Source: Methanocella arvoryzae MRE50 (GTDB taxonomy: Archaea > Halobacteriota > Methanocellia > Methanocellales > Methanocellaceae). Taken from it: a stretch of DNA of 64,000 bases. The position numbers were made by a program, and so were the translations under genes. The stretch lies in assembly GCF_000063445.1 (NCBI RefSeq), contig NC_009464.1, positions 806,001 to 870,000 on the forward strand, in the 5' to 3' direction. Below the pieces are notes generated by a model that saw nothing but the letters and a program-made list of their open reading frames with translations, did not search any database and was not told the origin of the DNA. Of the stretch, positions 1-8,054 are shown in pieces. Each line of letters begins with the position of its first letter. The stretch's first letter is position 1.

Positions 1-285
1 CTGTTCCTCGGGCTGGTACTGGCACTCCCGTTCGCCGGGTACACATACCTGAGCAACTCCCCTGCGACTGTCTGGACGGTTTTGTGGATGCTGACCTTCC
101 TGCTGATCATGCCGCCCATCACGGCCTACCTGTCCCTGAACTTTACCGGCTCGACGCCGTACCCGTCCAGGACTGGCGTCCGCAAGGAGATCTACAGGTA
201 CATACCGGTAATGGCAGTCATGGCTGGCATTGGCACTCTCATTCAGCTGACAGTGGCAGCACTTAATTTCCTGAAGGTGATCTGA
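1..285 (+). CDS. hgcA: HgcA, corrinoid protein for mercury methylation (C-terminal part only)
   Basis: The frame is open from the first base, so only the last 94 residues are present. HgcA carries a methyl-corrinoid and transfers the methyl group to Hg(II); the corrinoid-binding domain lies upstream of the window. Visible here is part of the C-terminal membrane domain: about three hydrophobic segments around the conserved-looking stretch NFTGSTPYPSRTGV, which resembles the NFTGxTPFTS-SGV segment I recall from HgcA. The stop codon overlaps the hgcB start by one base (TGATG), so translation is probably coupled. The assignment rests on this motif together with the very characteristic hgcB next door; alone the fragment would be only an unknown membrane protein. 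Confidence 0.85.
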   Translation: MFLGLVLALPFAGYTYLSNSPATVWTVLWMLTFLLIMPPITAYLSLNFTGSTPYPSRTGVRKEIYRYIPVMAVMAGIGTLIQLTVAALNFLKVI

Positions 286-641
286 TGTTCAACTCTTACA
301 CAGACAATACGCTGGAGTACTACCCGGACAAGTGCGTCGGCTGTGGCATGTGCTGGAACGTCTGCCCTCACGCCGTCTTCGGGCAGGAAGAGCGCAAGAG
401 CACAAACCTGCTGATGAAGGCGAAGACCGTGGCAAAGCTGGAGCGCAAGGAGGCCTGCATGGAGTGCGGCGCCTGCCAGCTCAACTGTCCCTCGGGCGCC
501 ATCAAGGTCCAGAGCGGAGTAGGCTGCGCTGCCGCCATGATTCGTGCGGCGCTCACCGGAGGGCCGGAAGTCTGCGGGGACGGGGGCTGCTGTGGTAGCA
601 GCACCACTGAGCAGTCCTGCGGTTGTGGAGAGAAAAAGTAG
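285..641 (+). CDS. hgcB: HgcB, ferredoxin-like partner of HgcA
   Basis: 118-residue 2x[4Fe-4S] ferredoxin that is thought to re-reduce the HgcA corrinoid during mercury methylation. The first cluster ligands are C17, C20, C23 and C27; the second are C58, C61, C64 and C68 in ACMECGACQLNCP, a signature typical of HgcB. An extra cysteine (C81, GVGCA) follows, and the C-terminal tail has a vicinal pair (C102-C103) plus C97, C112 and C114, matching the family's C-terminal cysteine pair, which is proposed to handle Hg(II). The one-base overlap with hgcA supports an operon. The family is known from a few methanogens, including Methanocella. Confidence is high because motif, length and partner all agree. 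Confidence 0.93.
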   Translation: MFNSYTDNTLEYYPDKCVGCGMCWNVCPHAVFGQEERKSTNLLMKAKTVAKLERKEACMECGACQLNCPSGAIKVQSGVGCAAAMIRAALTGGPEVCGDGGCCGSSTTEQSCGCGEKK

Positions 642-693
642 GCCCGCGCTGGCCCTCTTTACTTTATTCTGTCTCAGAGGAAAAAATAAAAAA

Positions 694-1218
694 TCACTCG
701 TCTTTTATCACGCAGGTCTTCAGCAGCAGGTCATACAGCCCCTGTTTTTTATCGTTGAGCAGGATGAAGATGAAGCCGATGTAGAAGAAATTGCTGAACA
801 GCATCTTGAGGATGTACCTGAGCGCCGCTGTCACGAAGCTGATGCGCTCGCCGTCTTCGCCGACCACCTTTAGCCTGAGCAGGATTTTCCCGGGAGTGCC
901 CTGATACTTCGAGCTCTCGAACCACGCGCTGTACACCACCATCGCGGCGATCACTACCAGGATCGAGATGAGGAGCACAAGGACTGCGATCATAATCAGC
1001 ATGACGCCGAGATCTTCTGAGGCGGTGCTCATGAAAAACGCCGTAAAGTAGATGATCATGGCAGGGATCATGATGATAAATCCGATAACGCCCATTATTA
1101 GAGAGTCGATCAGAAATGCCACCAGCCGGATAAGGAAGCCGGCATAGTTTAAGACAGGGGGCTCAAGAACAGGGTGCACAGGATCGAAACTGGTATCGTG
1201 AGGACTGATGCTTCTCAA
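694..1218 (-). CDS. RDD-family membrane protein
   Basis: Small membrane protein with the RDD architecture: NYAGFLIRLVAFLIDSLIMG near the N-terminus (the R and D of the family name), about three transmembrane helices, and a TPGKILLRLKVV loop that is typical of RDD proteins. Function unknown; some relatives are transporters or anchors. I chose a TTG start because GGTGG sits four to five bases upstream and because the longer open frame runs into the insertion sequence, whose sequence cannot be ancestral coding. That gives 174 residues. The insertion lies about 28 bases upstream of this start, so the gene has probably lost or exchanged its native promoter. It converges with hgcB. Confidence 0.75.
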   Translation of the reverse strand: MRSISPHDTSFDPVHPVLEPPVLNYAGFLIRLVAFLIDSLIMGVIGFIIMIPAMIIYFTAFFMSTASEDLGVMLIMIAVLVLLISILVVIAAMVVYSAWFESSKYQGTPGKILLRLKVVGEDGERISFVTAALRYILKMLFSNFFYIGFIFILLNDKKQGLYDLLLKTCVIKDE

Positions 1219-1254
1219 TAAACCACCAGTATAGGATAGGCTATACTTGTAATT

Positions 1255-2314
1255 GTGACTTTTGCATAAGTCGATAACAAGTATATGGGCATTGCAGCCG
1301 TTGGCGTTTTTATGCATAGTAAAAACGTTGGTACGGGCTGGCAGATGCCCGTTTCTTGCTTCGATTGCCATTGTAAAATACTTTCTGACATACCGCTCAT
1401 GATGCTGGAAGCGGTTGACTGGCAGCGTTTCCGATACCTCGAGAAGAATAATAAGATTGGGAGGCCTCCCCAGTACAGTCGGATCGCCTTGCTACGAGCA
1501 CTTCTCTACATGGAACTGGCAAATCTCTCGAGTGTCAGTGAACTAGTAAGAATACTCAAGGGCGACAATTATAAAATGCGGATTCTCGGCTTCGACCAAT
1601 TACCTAGTGAGAGCACGTTCAGCAGATTCAAAGACCAGGTAGACACCGACCGGATCATGGTCCTGTTGACAAGCATGATCTGGAAGAAAAACCCGGATTT
1701 CATGAGCATGGTTGGGGTAGACAGTACCAGCCTCCCTGCGTTCACCCGGAGTGATCCTGAGGCCTCATGGGGGTACGATCACATCAATGATAAAATGTAC
1801 TACGGGTACAAAATCCACTTACTTTACGATCTGATTACACTGGCGCCGATCTGCAGTATTGTCACTCCTGCCAACATGCATGACACTACACAACTACTGC
1901 CATTACAGAGGAAAATGGGCAGTCGCATACTCCTTGTTAAGGGATTGTTCGCTGACATTGCCTATGACTCTAAAGAGCACTTGGAACGCATATACCCGAT
2001 CGGCATACCATTGATCAACCGAGTTAACCGGCGGAACACGAAGAAAGAGCTACCCAGGTACCGAATACAGGAGTACATCCCCTTCCACGACATCACCATG
2101 AACAAATTATATAAAAACAGGATGCACTGCGAGTACACGAACTACCTGTTGAAAGAGCACCTCACCTTAAAACGAGTAAAAACTACCGGAATCCTTCGAG
2201 TTACTGTAAAGACCGGACTCACCCTGATAGCACGACAGATACAAGTACTCTACCAGGTTAAACAGGGAGCAAACCCCAGGACAACGATCATCGAGTGAAT
2301 TATGCAAAAGTCTC
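1255..2314 (+). mobile_element. Intact insertion sequence, 1060 bp, IS4/IS5 clan
   Basis: The ends are 15-bp inverted repeats with one mismatch (left GTGACTTTTGCATAA, right ending TTATGCAAAAGTCTC). They are flanked by a perfect 9-bp direct repeat, CTTGTAATT, at 1246-1254 and 2315-2323, the target-site duplication. One DDE transposase gene fills the element. Identical duplications and an undamaged transposase point to recent insertion. The size and the 9-bp duplication resemble the IS903 group of the IS5 family, but the group cannot be fixed by eye. The target is the upstream region of the RDD gene. Confidence 0.93.
1285..2298 (+). CDS. DDE transposase of the insertion sequence
   Basis: 337-residue transposase. 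The N-terminal third is helical and DNA-binding-like (GRPPQYSRIALLRALLY). The catalytic residues are visible: first Asp in MVGVDSTSL, second Asp in LFADIAYDSKEH, and the C-terminal signature Y-x2-R-x3-E-x6-K in YKNRMHCEYTNYLLK, which is diagnostic of the IS4/IS5 clan. No frameshift or internal stop interrupts it, so it should be active. The start used lies 16 bases inside the left inverted repeat; an internal ATG at 1399 is an alternative that would remove a poorly conserved leader. Codon use is less G/C-biased than in the flanking genes, as expected for a mobile gene. Confidence 0.92.
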   Translation: MGIAAVGVFMHSKNVGTGWQMPVSCFDCHCKILSDIPLMMLEAVDWQRFRYLEKNNKIGRPPQYSRIALLRALLYMELANLSSVSELVRILKGDNYKMRILGFDQLPSESTFSRFKDQVDTDRIMVLLTSMIWKKNPDFMSMVGVDSTSLPAFTRSDPEASWGYDHINDKMYYGYKIHLLYDLITLAPICSIVTPANMHDTTQLLPLQRKMGSRILLVKGLFADIAYDSKEHLERIYPIGIPLINRVNRRNTKKELPRYRIQEYIPFHDITMNKLYKNRMHCEYTNYLLKEHLTLKRVKTTGILRVTVKTGLTLIARQIQVLYQVKQGANPRTTIIE

Positions 2315-2396
2315 CTTGTAATTATTATTTACTCTGGTATACTATCAGTAGTCATTCGAATGGAAAACAGAATGAGGCCCGGGCTCTTCCGGCGCC

Positions 2397-2975
2397 TCAG
2401 CGCCGGTCGGTCTCCCAGTTCACCATGACAATACAGTGGTCGGCGTGGTACAGTTTCTTGCCGAGGCTGACTTTTTTCGCGCCCTTCGCTTCCAGCACCG
2501 CCTCCTCTTCGGGAGTCAGGTTCTGGTGATCGCTCAGCACAAAGGTTTCGTTGCCTGTCAGCTCCACGCTCCGGATGTCCTCCCCGTCCTCGTGCAGGTA
2601 TACAAGATTATCCATGCCGTTGATCAGATCGGCGAACGACCGCTTCGAGATGTACACGCCAGGCGTCGCCTCAGCCTCACCTTCGACAGGTATGCCTCTC
2701 TCCAGCGCCTTCTTAATCAAGGCTGCAGGACTCCGCTCGTCCGGGCTGAGATACCGCACATGCTCGCCGCTGAACTTGATGGTGACTGGCGGGGTGGGCT
2801 CGCCAAGAAGTATGGCGAAGAACTCGACATCCCTTCGCAGGTCGTGCGACAGAAATAGCGATGCGTTAACACATCTGGCGATGATGTCCATCCGTCCGGC
2901 TCCGCCGGGAAGATCGTTCAGAGAAAATTTAGGAGTAGTGACGGCCCTATGGCCCACGACAACGAACCTGCGCAT
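2397..2975 (-). CDS. trmY: TrmY, tRNA (pseudouridine-54 N1)-methyltransferase
   Basis: 192-residue SPOUT-class methyltransferase that methylates pseudouridine 54 in the T-loop of archaeal tRNAs. Support comes from the N-terminal strand RRFVVVGHRA, the segment GRMDIIARCVNASLFLSHD, and the C-terminal knot region with ETFVLSDHQNLTPEEE and a closing HADHCIVMVNWE. Length and motifs fit the archaeal family throughout. The gene stands alone between the insertion sequence and srp54, on the same strand as srp54 and just downstream of it (about 75 bases), so it may be read from the srp54 promoter or its own. Confidence 0.92.
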   Translation of the reverse strand: MRRFVVVGHRAVTTPKFSLNDLPGGAGRMDIIARCVNASLFLSHDLRRDVEFFAILLGEPTPPVTIKFSGEHVRYLSPDERSPAALIKKALERGIPVEGEAEATPGVYISKRSFADLINGMDNLVYLHEDGEDIRSVELTGNETFVLSDHQNLTPEEEAVLEAKGAKKVSLGKKLYHADHCIVMVNWETDRR

Positions 2976-3049
2976 GGTGGATAGTTATGCTTAAGAGTAT
3001 TAATTATTGTGGGTGGATGGCGCCATGGGCGCCAGCACTGAAGCTTAAG

Positions 3050-4384
3050 TCACTTCATCCCCATTTGCTTCATTATTTTTTGCATATTCATCTTGCCACC
3101 CGGGCCGCCGCCTTTCATGCCCTTCATGGCCTTCTGCATCATCTTGTGGTACTTGAGCAGTTCCCGGACTTCTTCGGGGGACTTGCCGGAGCCGTGGGCG
3201 ACTCTGGCGATGCGGCTGCTGCCTATTAGTTTAGGATCGTCTCGCTCTGCGGCGGTCATGGAGTCCATGATGACTTTATACCCTTTCAGCTTGTCCTGGG
3301 TCATCTTGTACATGTCGTCGGTGATGTTACCGCCGAGGCCGCCTAAGGGCAGCATGGACATGATCTGCTTGAGGGGGCCCATCTTGTTGATAGCCTCGAG
3401 CTGGTCGTACATGTCGTTGAGCGTAAATTTGCCCTGCATCATCTTCTCGACGTTCACGTCGTCTTTCTGCAGGACTTCGTTGGCCCGTTCCACGAGGGCT
3501 CTCAGGTCGCCCATGCCTAGCAGCCGGGAGATGAACCCGTCGGGGTCAAACCGCTCCATGTCGTCCGGCGTCTCTCCGACACCGATGAAGGCGATGGAAG
3601 TGTTAGTGTCAGATACTGCCGACAGCGCTCCGCCACCTTTGGCGGTACCGTCGAGCTTGGTGATGACTACGCCGGTAATCCCGATAGCGTCGTTGAAGGC
3701 TCTGGCCTGTTCGCTGGCCTGCTGGCCGATGGCTGCGTCGAGTACCAGCAGCTTGTGGTCGAACTTGGTCAGCCCGTAGATGTCCTTCATTTCCTGGATG
3801 AGGTCGGTCTCCAGAGCGTGACGGCCTGCCGTGTCGACGATCTTGACGTCGTACTTTGCCATCTCTTTCAGCCCGTTGCGGACGATGGCGACGGCATCCT
3901 TGTTGCCTGCCTCACCGTAGAACCCGACACCCAGCTTGTCACAAAGCTGTTTCAGCTGGTCGTAGGCACCGGGCCTGTAGGTGTCCGCGCAGATGACTGC
4001 CGGCTTCAGGCCCTTGCGGGCGAAATACCTCGCAATCTTGGCAGACGTAGTCGTCTTACCGGAACCCTGCAGGCCTACCATCATGATCGTCTGGGACTGT
4101 AAGGCAACCGGGGTGGCCTTGCCGACGATGTTGACCAGTTCAGTGTAAACTATGCGCAGCACGTGCTCCTTCGAGTTCATGCCCGCAGGAGGAGCTTCGG
4201 TGAGCGCCCTGTTCTTGATCGTGCTGGACAGTTTCATGACCAACTTGACGTTCACATCGGCCTGTATCATGGCCCGCTGGATGTCCTTGACCACTTCGTC
4301 GATGACTTCTTTGTCGATCTTGCCTGAGTTGGCGATCTTCCTGAGCGCGTCCTTCAACGATGTGCCGAGGTTGTCTAGTACCAT
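3050..4384 (-). CDS. srp54: SRP54, signal recognition particle GTPase
   Basis: 444-residue GTPase subunit of the archaeal signal recognition particle, which binds signal sequences with SRP RNA and docks to FtsY. Domains in order: N-terminal helical bundle (1-90), G domain with P-loop [10 protein letters not shown] (about 103-112), DTAGRH and [10 protein letters not shown], then a Met-rich M domain ending [13 protein letters not shown], which binds RNA and signal peptides. It is full length. A TATA-like AT-rich stretch (tatataattaacc) lies about 100 bases upstream of the start, in the shared region with the divergent zinc-ribbon gene at 4571. Confidence 0.97.
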
Positions 4385-4570
4385 AGGTGTTCTCCGGTAT
4401 TCTCTGCCCTTTCGGGCTTTATCGAGAGTAATTATGCCAGTAACATATAAACATTGTGTATACCGCTGCCGGCCATACGCGATATATAATTAACCGTATA
4501 TGATATTTGCCCCGCGGAAAGAGCAAATTGTTTATGTACGGTTGCAACCAACTAGGATGGGGATTGGATT

Positions 4571-4711
4571 ATGCGTTGTATGATGTGTGAACGCAAATAT
4601 AGCGAAGAGTATGGAGAAATTATAGACGGCTTCTGTAGCGAGGAGTGTAAGAACGTCTATTCACATATTTACGGGTTCGAAGAGCTCAGCAAGCCTGTCG
4701 GCGAGTGCTAA
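4571..4711 (+). CDS. Small CxxC zinc-ribbon-like protein, 46 residues
   Basis: Short protein starting MRCMMCERKY and ending KPVGEC. Cysteines C3, C6, C22 and C26 form a C-x2-C-x15-C-x3-C pattern, enough for one structural zinc site. The C-terminal half (FCSEECKNVYSHIYGF) looks like the second knuckle of a treble-clef or ribbon fold. Support for reality: an upstream TATA-like TTTATGTA near 4531, a purine-rich tract (aggatgggg) just before the ATG, and no competing frame. Function unknown; small zinc ribbons of this kind often accompany transcription or translation. It lies divergent to srp54. Confidence 0.6.
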   Translation: MRCMMCERKYSEEYGEIIDGFCSEECKNVYSHIYGFEELSKPVGEC

Positions 4712-4811
4712 GCCGGGGTACAGCTGCCAGCGATCGCTGTGCTGTGCCGGCGCTGACGGGTCATACGCGATGCAGTTACCATTTTAGTAATTTTTTTCGC
4801 CTTTCGGGAAA

Positions 4812-4856
4812 AGTATATATAACATTATTACATATGAACATTCATTCATATGTTCA
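4812..4856 (+). promoter_or_regulatory. TATA box and ArsR-type operator overlapping the start codon
   Basis: AGTATATATAA forms a TATA box about 30 bases before the ArsR start, so the mRNA is probably leaderless. Downstream lies the inverted repeat TGAACAT (4835-4841), 8-base spacer, ATGTTCA (4850-4856), whose right half is the start codon plus the next four bases. Imperfect dyads rich in TGAACA/TGTTCA are typical ArsR/SmtB/CadC operators, so the regulator probably represses its own operon and is released by metal. A T-rich tract just upstream (tttttttcgcc) could end the previous transcript. Confidence 0.65.
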
Positions 4857-5185
4857 ACAATTCCCATGAATTGATCGGCCCCCGAAGCAAGGGAGAAAAT
4901 GCGCAGGCTGAGACTCTATCTGCCGCTGCAGAGATTTTCAAGGCGCTGGGCGATGTGACCCGGCTGCGCATCCTGGACGTACTGGAGCGCCGGGAGATGA
5001 AGGTGCAGGAGATAGCGGCTGCACTGGGGATGACCCAGTCGGCCATCTCCCACCAGCTCGGCACGCTTCGGACGCTGCGCATCGTAAAGGCGCGCAGAGA
5101 AGGCCGATCAACGTTCTATTCTATAGACGATGGTCACGTAAAGCAGTTGTTTGACCTGTGCGTAGAGCACGTGGCCCACGGGTGA
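4850..5185 (+). CDS. ArsR/SmtB-family metal-responsive repressor
   Basis: 111-residue winged-helix regulator. The core reads IFKALGDVTRLRILDVL, then EIAAALGMTQSAISHQLGTL (recognition helix), then the wing VKARREGRSTFYSIDD: a textbook ArsR fold. The hallmark ELCVCD metal box of ArsR/CadC is not obvious in the recognition helix, so the metal site may use the C-terminal helix (DLCVEHVAHG, with Cys and two His) or the N-terminus. The next gene is a soft-metal P-type ATPase starting one base after this stop, which makes a CadC/CmtR/ZiaR-like role likely. The operator overlaps its start codon. Confidence 0.9.
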   Translation: MFNNSHELIGPRSKGENAQAETLSAAAEIFKALGDVTRLRILDVLERREMKVQEIAAALGMTQSAISHQLGTLRTLRIVKARREGRSTFYSIDDGHVKQLFDLCVEHVAHG

Positions 5186-5186
5186 T

Positions 5187-7370
5187 ATGATGGAGAAGCT
5201 AACAACCTATACCGAAACATGCAGCTGCTGCGTGGCTGAGCAGATGCACAAGCCGGAGCAGAAGAACGGCCGGGAGGCGTCGCCGGACGCCGCCCCGGGC
5301 CACATCGAAGTGCACACCTTCGAAATCCGGGGGCTGGACTGTGCAGACTGTGCGGCAAAGCTGGAAAAGTATGTCTCAGAGATGCCCGGAGTAGCCAGGG
5401 CAGCGCTAAACTTTTCTACGGCTGTTTTAACGGTAGAGCACTCGACCCCTGTAGCCGAGATTGGAAAAGCCATCTCGGGGATGGGGTACACTTACAAGCT
5501 GCAGGGCAACGGGAGCCCGAAGGAGAGCTTCCTGAGGAAGTACCGGAAAATCCTCTCGACGGCAGCATCGGGCATCGGCCTGGCTGCGGGAATGGCTGCG
5601 TCTTTCCTGGGACTGCCGTGGTACGTGCCGACGCTGTGCTTCGCCTTCGCTATTGTCACAGGCGGCTTCTATATCTTCAGAAGCGCGCTGTACTCGTTGA
5701 AATCGCTTACGCCGGACATGAACCTGCTGATGACGCTCGCCGTAGCAGGGGCCATCCTGATCAACCAGTGGGAAGAAGGCGCCGCAGTCATCTTCCTGTT
5801 CTCGGTAGGGTCTGCGCTGCAATCGTACACCCTGGACCGGACGAGGAACTCGATCAAGTCGCTGATCAACCTCGCCCCCGCGGAAGCGTCTGTCCTCGTC
5901 GACGGAAAGGAACGGAAAGTCCCGGTGCGGTCGATCGTGCCCGGCGACATACTGATCATCAGGCCCGGCGAGCGCATCGCAATGGACGGCACTGTAGTAG
6001 ATGGCGTCTCCTCGGTCAACCAGGCGCCCATCACCGGGGAATCGATCCCGGTGGAGAAAAGGAAGGGCAGCCCGGTATACGCGGGCACCATGAACGAGCG
6101 GGGCACGCTGGAAGTCGAAGTGACGACGCTGTTCGAAGAGAACACCCTGTCGAAGATCATCCACATGGTCGAGGAAGCCCAGAGCCGCAAAGCCCCGGCG
6201 CAGGAGTTCGTGGACAGGTTCGCAAAATATTATACACCCGCAGTCATCCTGGTTGCAGCCGCCATCGCGACCATCCCCCCGCTCTTCGGGATGCCGTTCG
6301 ATACCTGGTTCTACAGGGCGCTGGTGCTGCTGGTCATCGCCTGCCCGTGTGCGCTGGTTATCTCGACGCCCGTCTCAATTGTAGCCGCAATCGGCAACGC
6401 TTCGAGGCACGGCGTCCTCATCAAGGGCGGCACATACCTTGAAGAGTGCAGCCGCATCAAGGCCATCGCCTTTGACAAAACAGGCACTCTTACCGAGGGC
6501 AGGCCCGAAGTCACGGACGTAGTCACCTATGGCTGCAGCAGAGAGGAGGCCATCCACCTCGCCGCATCCATAGAGGACAGGTCTGAGCATCCGCTGGCGG
6601 CCGCCATCATGCGGGCCAACGGGAACAACGGAGTGCTTAAGGCAGAGTCGTTCGAGGCCGTGCCCGGGGCGGGAATCACGGCGACAGTGAACGGAGTCCG
6701 GTATAGCATAGGCAGCGCCCGCATGTTCGAGAAACTGGGCGGCGAGGTGCAGGAAGCTATCGCAGCCTTTGAGGCTGCGGGTAAGACCCCGGTCATCCTG
6801 GGCGGGCCCCAGGGTATCCTCGCGGTCTTCGCCATCATGGACAGAGTCAGAGAGGAAAGCCCTGCTGCCCTTAAAGCGCTGCACGACGCCAGAGTCCCCC
6901 ACCTGGTCATGCTCACCGGAGACGGAGAGCAGGCGGCCAGGGCCATCGCCCGCCAGACCGGCGTAGACGAGTACTATGCAGGCCTACTACCGGAAGCGAA
7001 AGTGAGCCAGATCACCCGGCTCAGGCAAAAGTACGGGCACGTGGCGATGGTGGGCGACGGCGTCAACGATGCCCCCGCCCTCGCAGAGGCATCCATCGGC
7101 ATAGCGATGGGCGCGACAGGCTCGGACACGGCCATCGAGACCGCGGACATCGCCCTGATGTCCAACGACCTCTCGAAGCTGTCGTACCTGGTCAAGCTTG
7201 GCCGCCGGATGATGAGCGTCATCAAGCAGAACGTGACCTTCTCGCTGGTGGTCAAGCTGCTCTTCATCGGGCTGACCCTGGCAGGCTTCTCCAACCTCTG
7301 GATGGCCGTGTTTGCCGACACCGGGGCGGCGATCATAGTGATCCTGAACGGGATGAGATTACTGCGGTAA
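5187..7370 (+). CDS. P1B-type ATPase exporting Zn/Cd/Pb-like cations
   Basis: 727-residue heavy-metal pump. An N-terminal TETCSCCVAE segment (C12, C14, C15) precedes a heavy-metal-associated domain with GLDCADCAAKLE (C52, C55). Membrane helices follow; the transport motif is CPCALVIS (CPC near residue 389), the phosphorylation motif DKTGTLT near 430, and the hinge GDGVNDAPAL near the C-terminus. The CPC motif with a GLDCADC domain fits the ZntA/CadA (P1B-2) group better than CopA. It is translationally linked to the ArsR gene one base upstream. Hg(II) export is possible but cannot be read from sequence; hgcAB lies about 4.5 kb upstream, in a separate unit. Confidence 0.93.
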   Translation: MMEKLTTYTETCSCCVAEQMHKPEQKNGREASPDAAPGHIEVHTFEIRGLDCADCAAKLEKYVSEMPGVARAALNFSTAVLTVEHSTPVAEIGKAISGMGYTYKLQGNGSPKESFLRKYRKILSTAASGIGLAAGMAASFLGLPWYVPTLCFAFAIVTGGFYIFRSALYSLKSLTPDMNLLMTLAVAGAILINQWEEGAAVIFLFSVGSALQSYTLDRTRNSIKSLINLAPAEASVLVDGKERKVPVRSIVPGDILIIRPGERIAMDGTVVDGVSSVNQAPITGESIPVEKRKGSPVYAGTMNERGTLEVEVTTLFEENTLSKIIHMVEEAQSRKAPAQEFVDRFAKYYTPAVILVAAAIATIPPLFGMPFDTWFYRALVLLVIACPCALVISTPVSIVAAIGNASRHGVLIKGGTYLEECSRIKAIAFDKTGTLTEGRPEVTDVVTYGCSREEAIHLAASIEDRSEHPLAAAIMRANGNNGVLKAESFEAVPGAGITATVNGVRYSIGSARMFEKLGGEVQEAIAAFEAAGKTPVILGGPQGILAVFAIMDRVREESPAALKALHDARVPHLVMLTGDGEQAARAIARQTGVDEYYAGLLPEAKVSQITRLRQKYGHVAMVGDGVNDAPALAEASIGIAMGATGSDTAIETADIALMSNDLSKLSYLVKLGRRMMSVIKQNVTFSLVVKLLFIGLTLAGFSNLWMAVFADTGAAIIVILNGMRLLR

Positions 7371-7465
7371 AAGCAAGATTGCCCGGGACTCGGGGGCCCA
7401 TCGAATCCCTGCAGCCCCGGTACGTACTTTTTTATATCTATAGTTAAAAATATTAAGCGAAGCAC

Positions 7466-7981
7466 ATGGACGTTTTCAAGGCGATCGAGACCCGGAGGAG
7501 CATCAGGAAGTACAAGGACCAGCCGATCCCCGAGGATCTGCTGTGGCGGATACTTGAGGCGGCGAGGCTGGCGCCGTCTGCGTCGAACCGGCAGCCCTGG
7601 GCGATGGTAGTAGTCAGGGATAAGGAGCAGAAAAAGCTGACGGCCAAAGCCTGCAGCAACATGGAACACGTGGCCGGCTGTGCCGTGTTTATTGCGTGCT
7701 TCAGTAATCCGGGGGATAAGTGGTACCAGGTGGATGCGGCGATCGCTATGGAGAATGTATCGCTCGCCGCATGGGAAGCGGGCATCGGCTCGTGCTGGAT
7801 CGGGTACTTCGACGATGACTACATGAAGTCAGTGCTCCACATACCGCAGGACGATAAGATCGTGGTCTGTATGACTTTGGGATATCCTGACGAGGCCCCT
7901 GACGCGAGGCCCAGAAAAGATCTGGCAGACCTGGTGTACCGGGAAAAATACGTGCCTCGCTCCGGCTCGCCCCCATTCTAA
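7466..7981 (+). CDS. Nitroreductase-family flavoprotein
   Basis: 171-residue FMN-binding oxidoreductase of the nitroreductase fold. The FMN-contact motifs RRSIRKY (about 10-16) and PSASNRQPW (about 38-46) are clear, and the middle carries ENVSLAAWEAGIGSCWIGYF, typical of the compact single-domain type found in methanogens. The natural substrate is unknown; relatives reduce quinones, nitro compounds or act in cofactor metabolism. A TATA-like TTTTTTATATCTA lies 25-35 bases before the ATG, so transcription is probably leaderless and separate from the ATPase gene. Confidence 0.9.
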   Translation: MDVFKAIETRRSIRKYKDQPIPEDLLWRILEAARLAPSASNRQPWAMVVVRDKEQKKLTAKACSNMEHVAGCAVFIACFSNPGDKWYQVDAAIAMENVSLAAWEAGIGSCWIGYFDDDYMKSVLHIPQDDKIVVCMTLGYPDEAPDARPRKDLADLVYREKYVPRSGSPPF

Positions 7982-8054
7982 AGAAAGTGGAACCTTCAAA
8001 TAGCTGGAAAGCATAATCACGGGAGTACCGGTTCTATCCGGTTTCAGGTGGACC

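Noticed and set aside
1255-2314. Composite transposon carrying trmY or hgcAB
   Set aside because: Only one insertion sequence is present, and its target duplication closes right around the single transposase gene.
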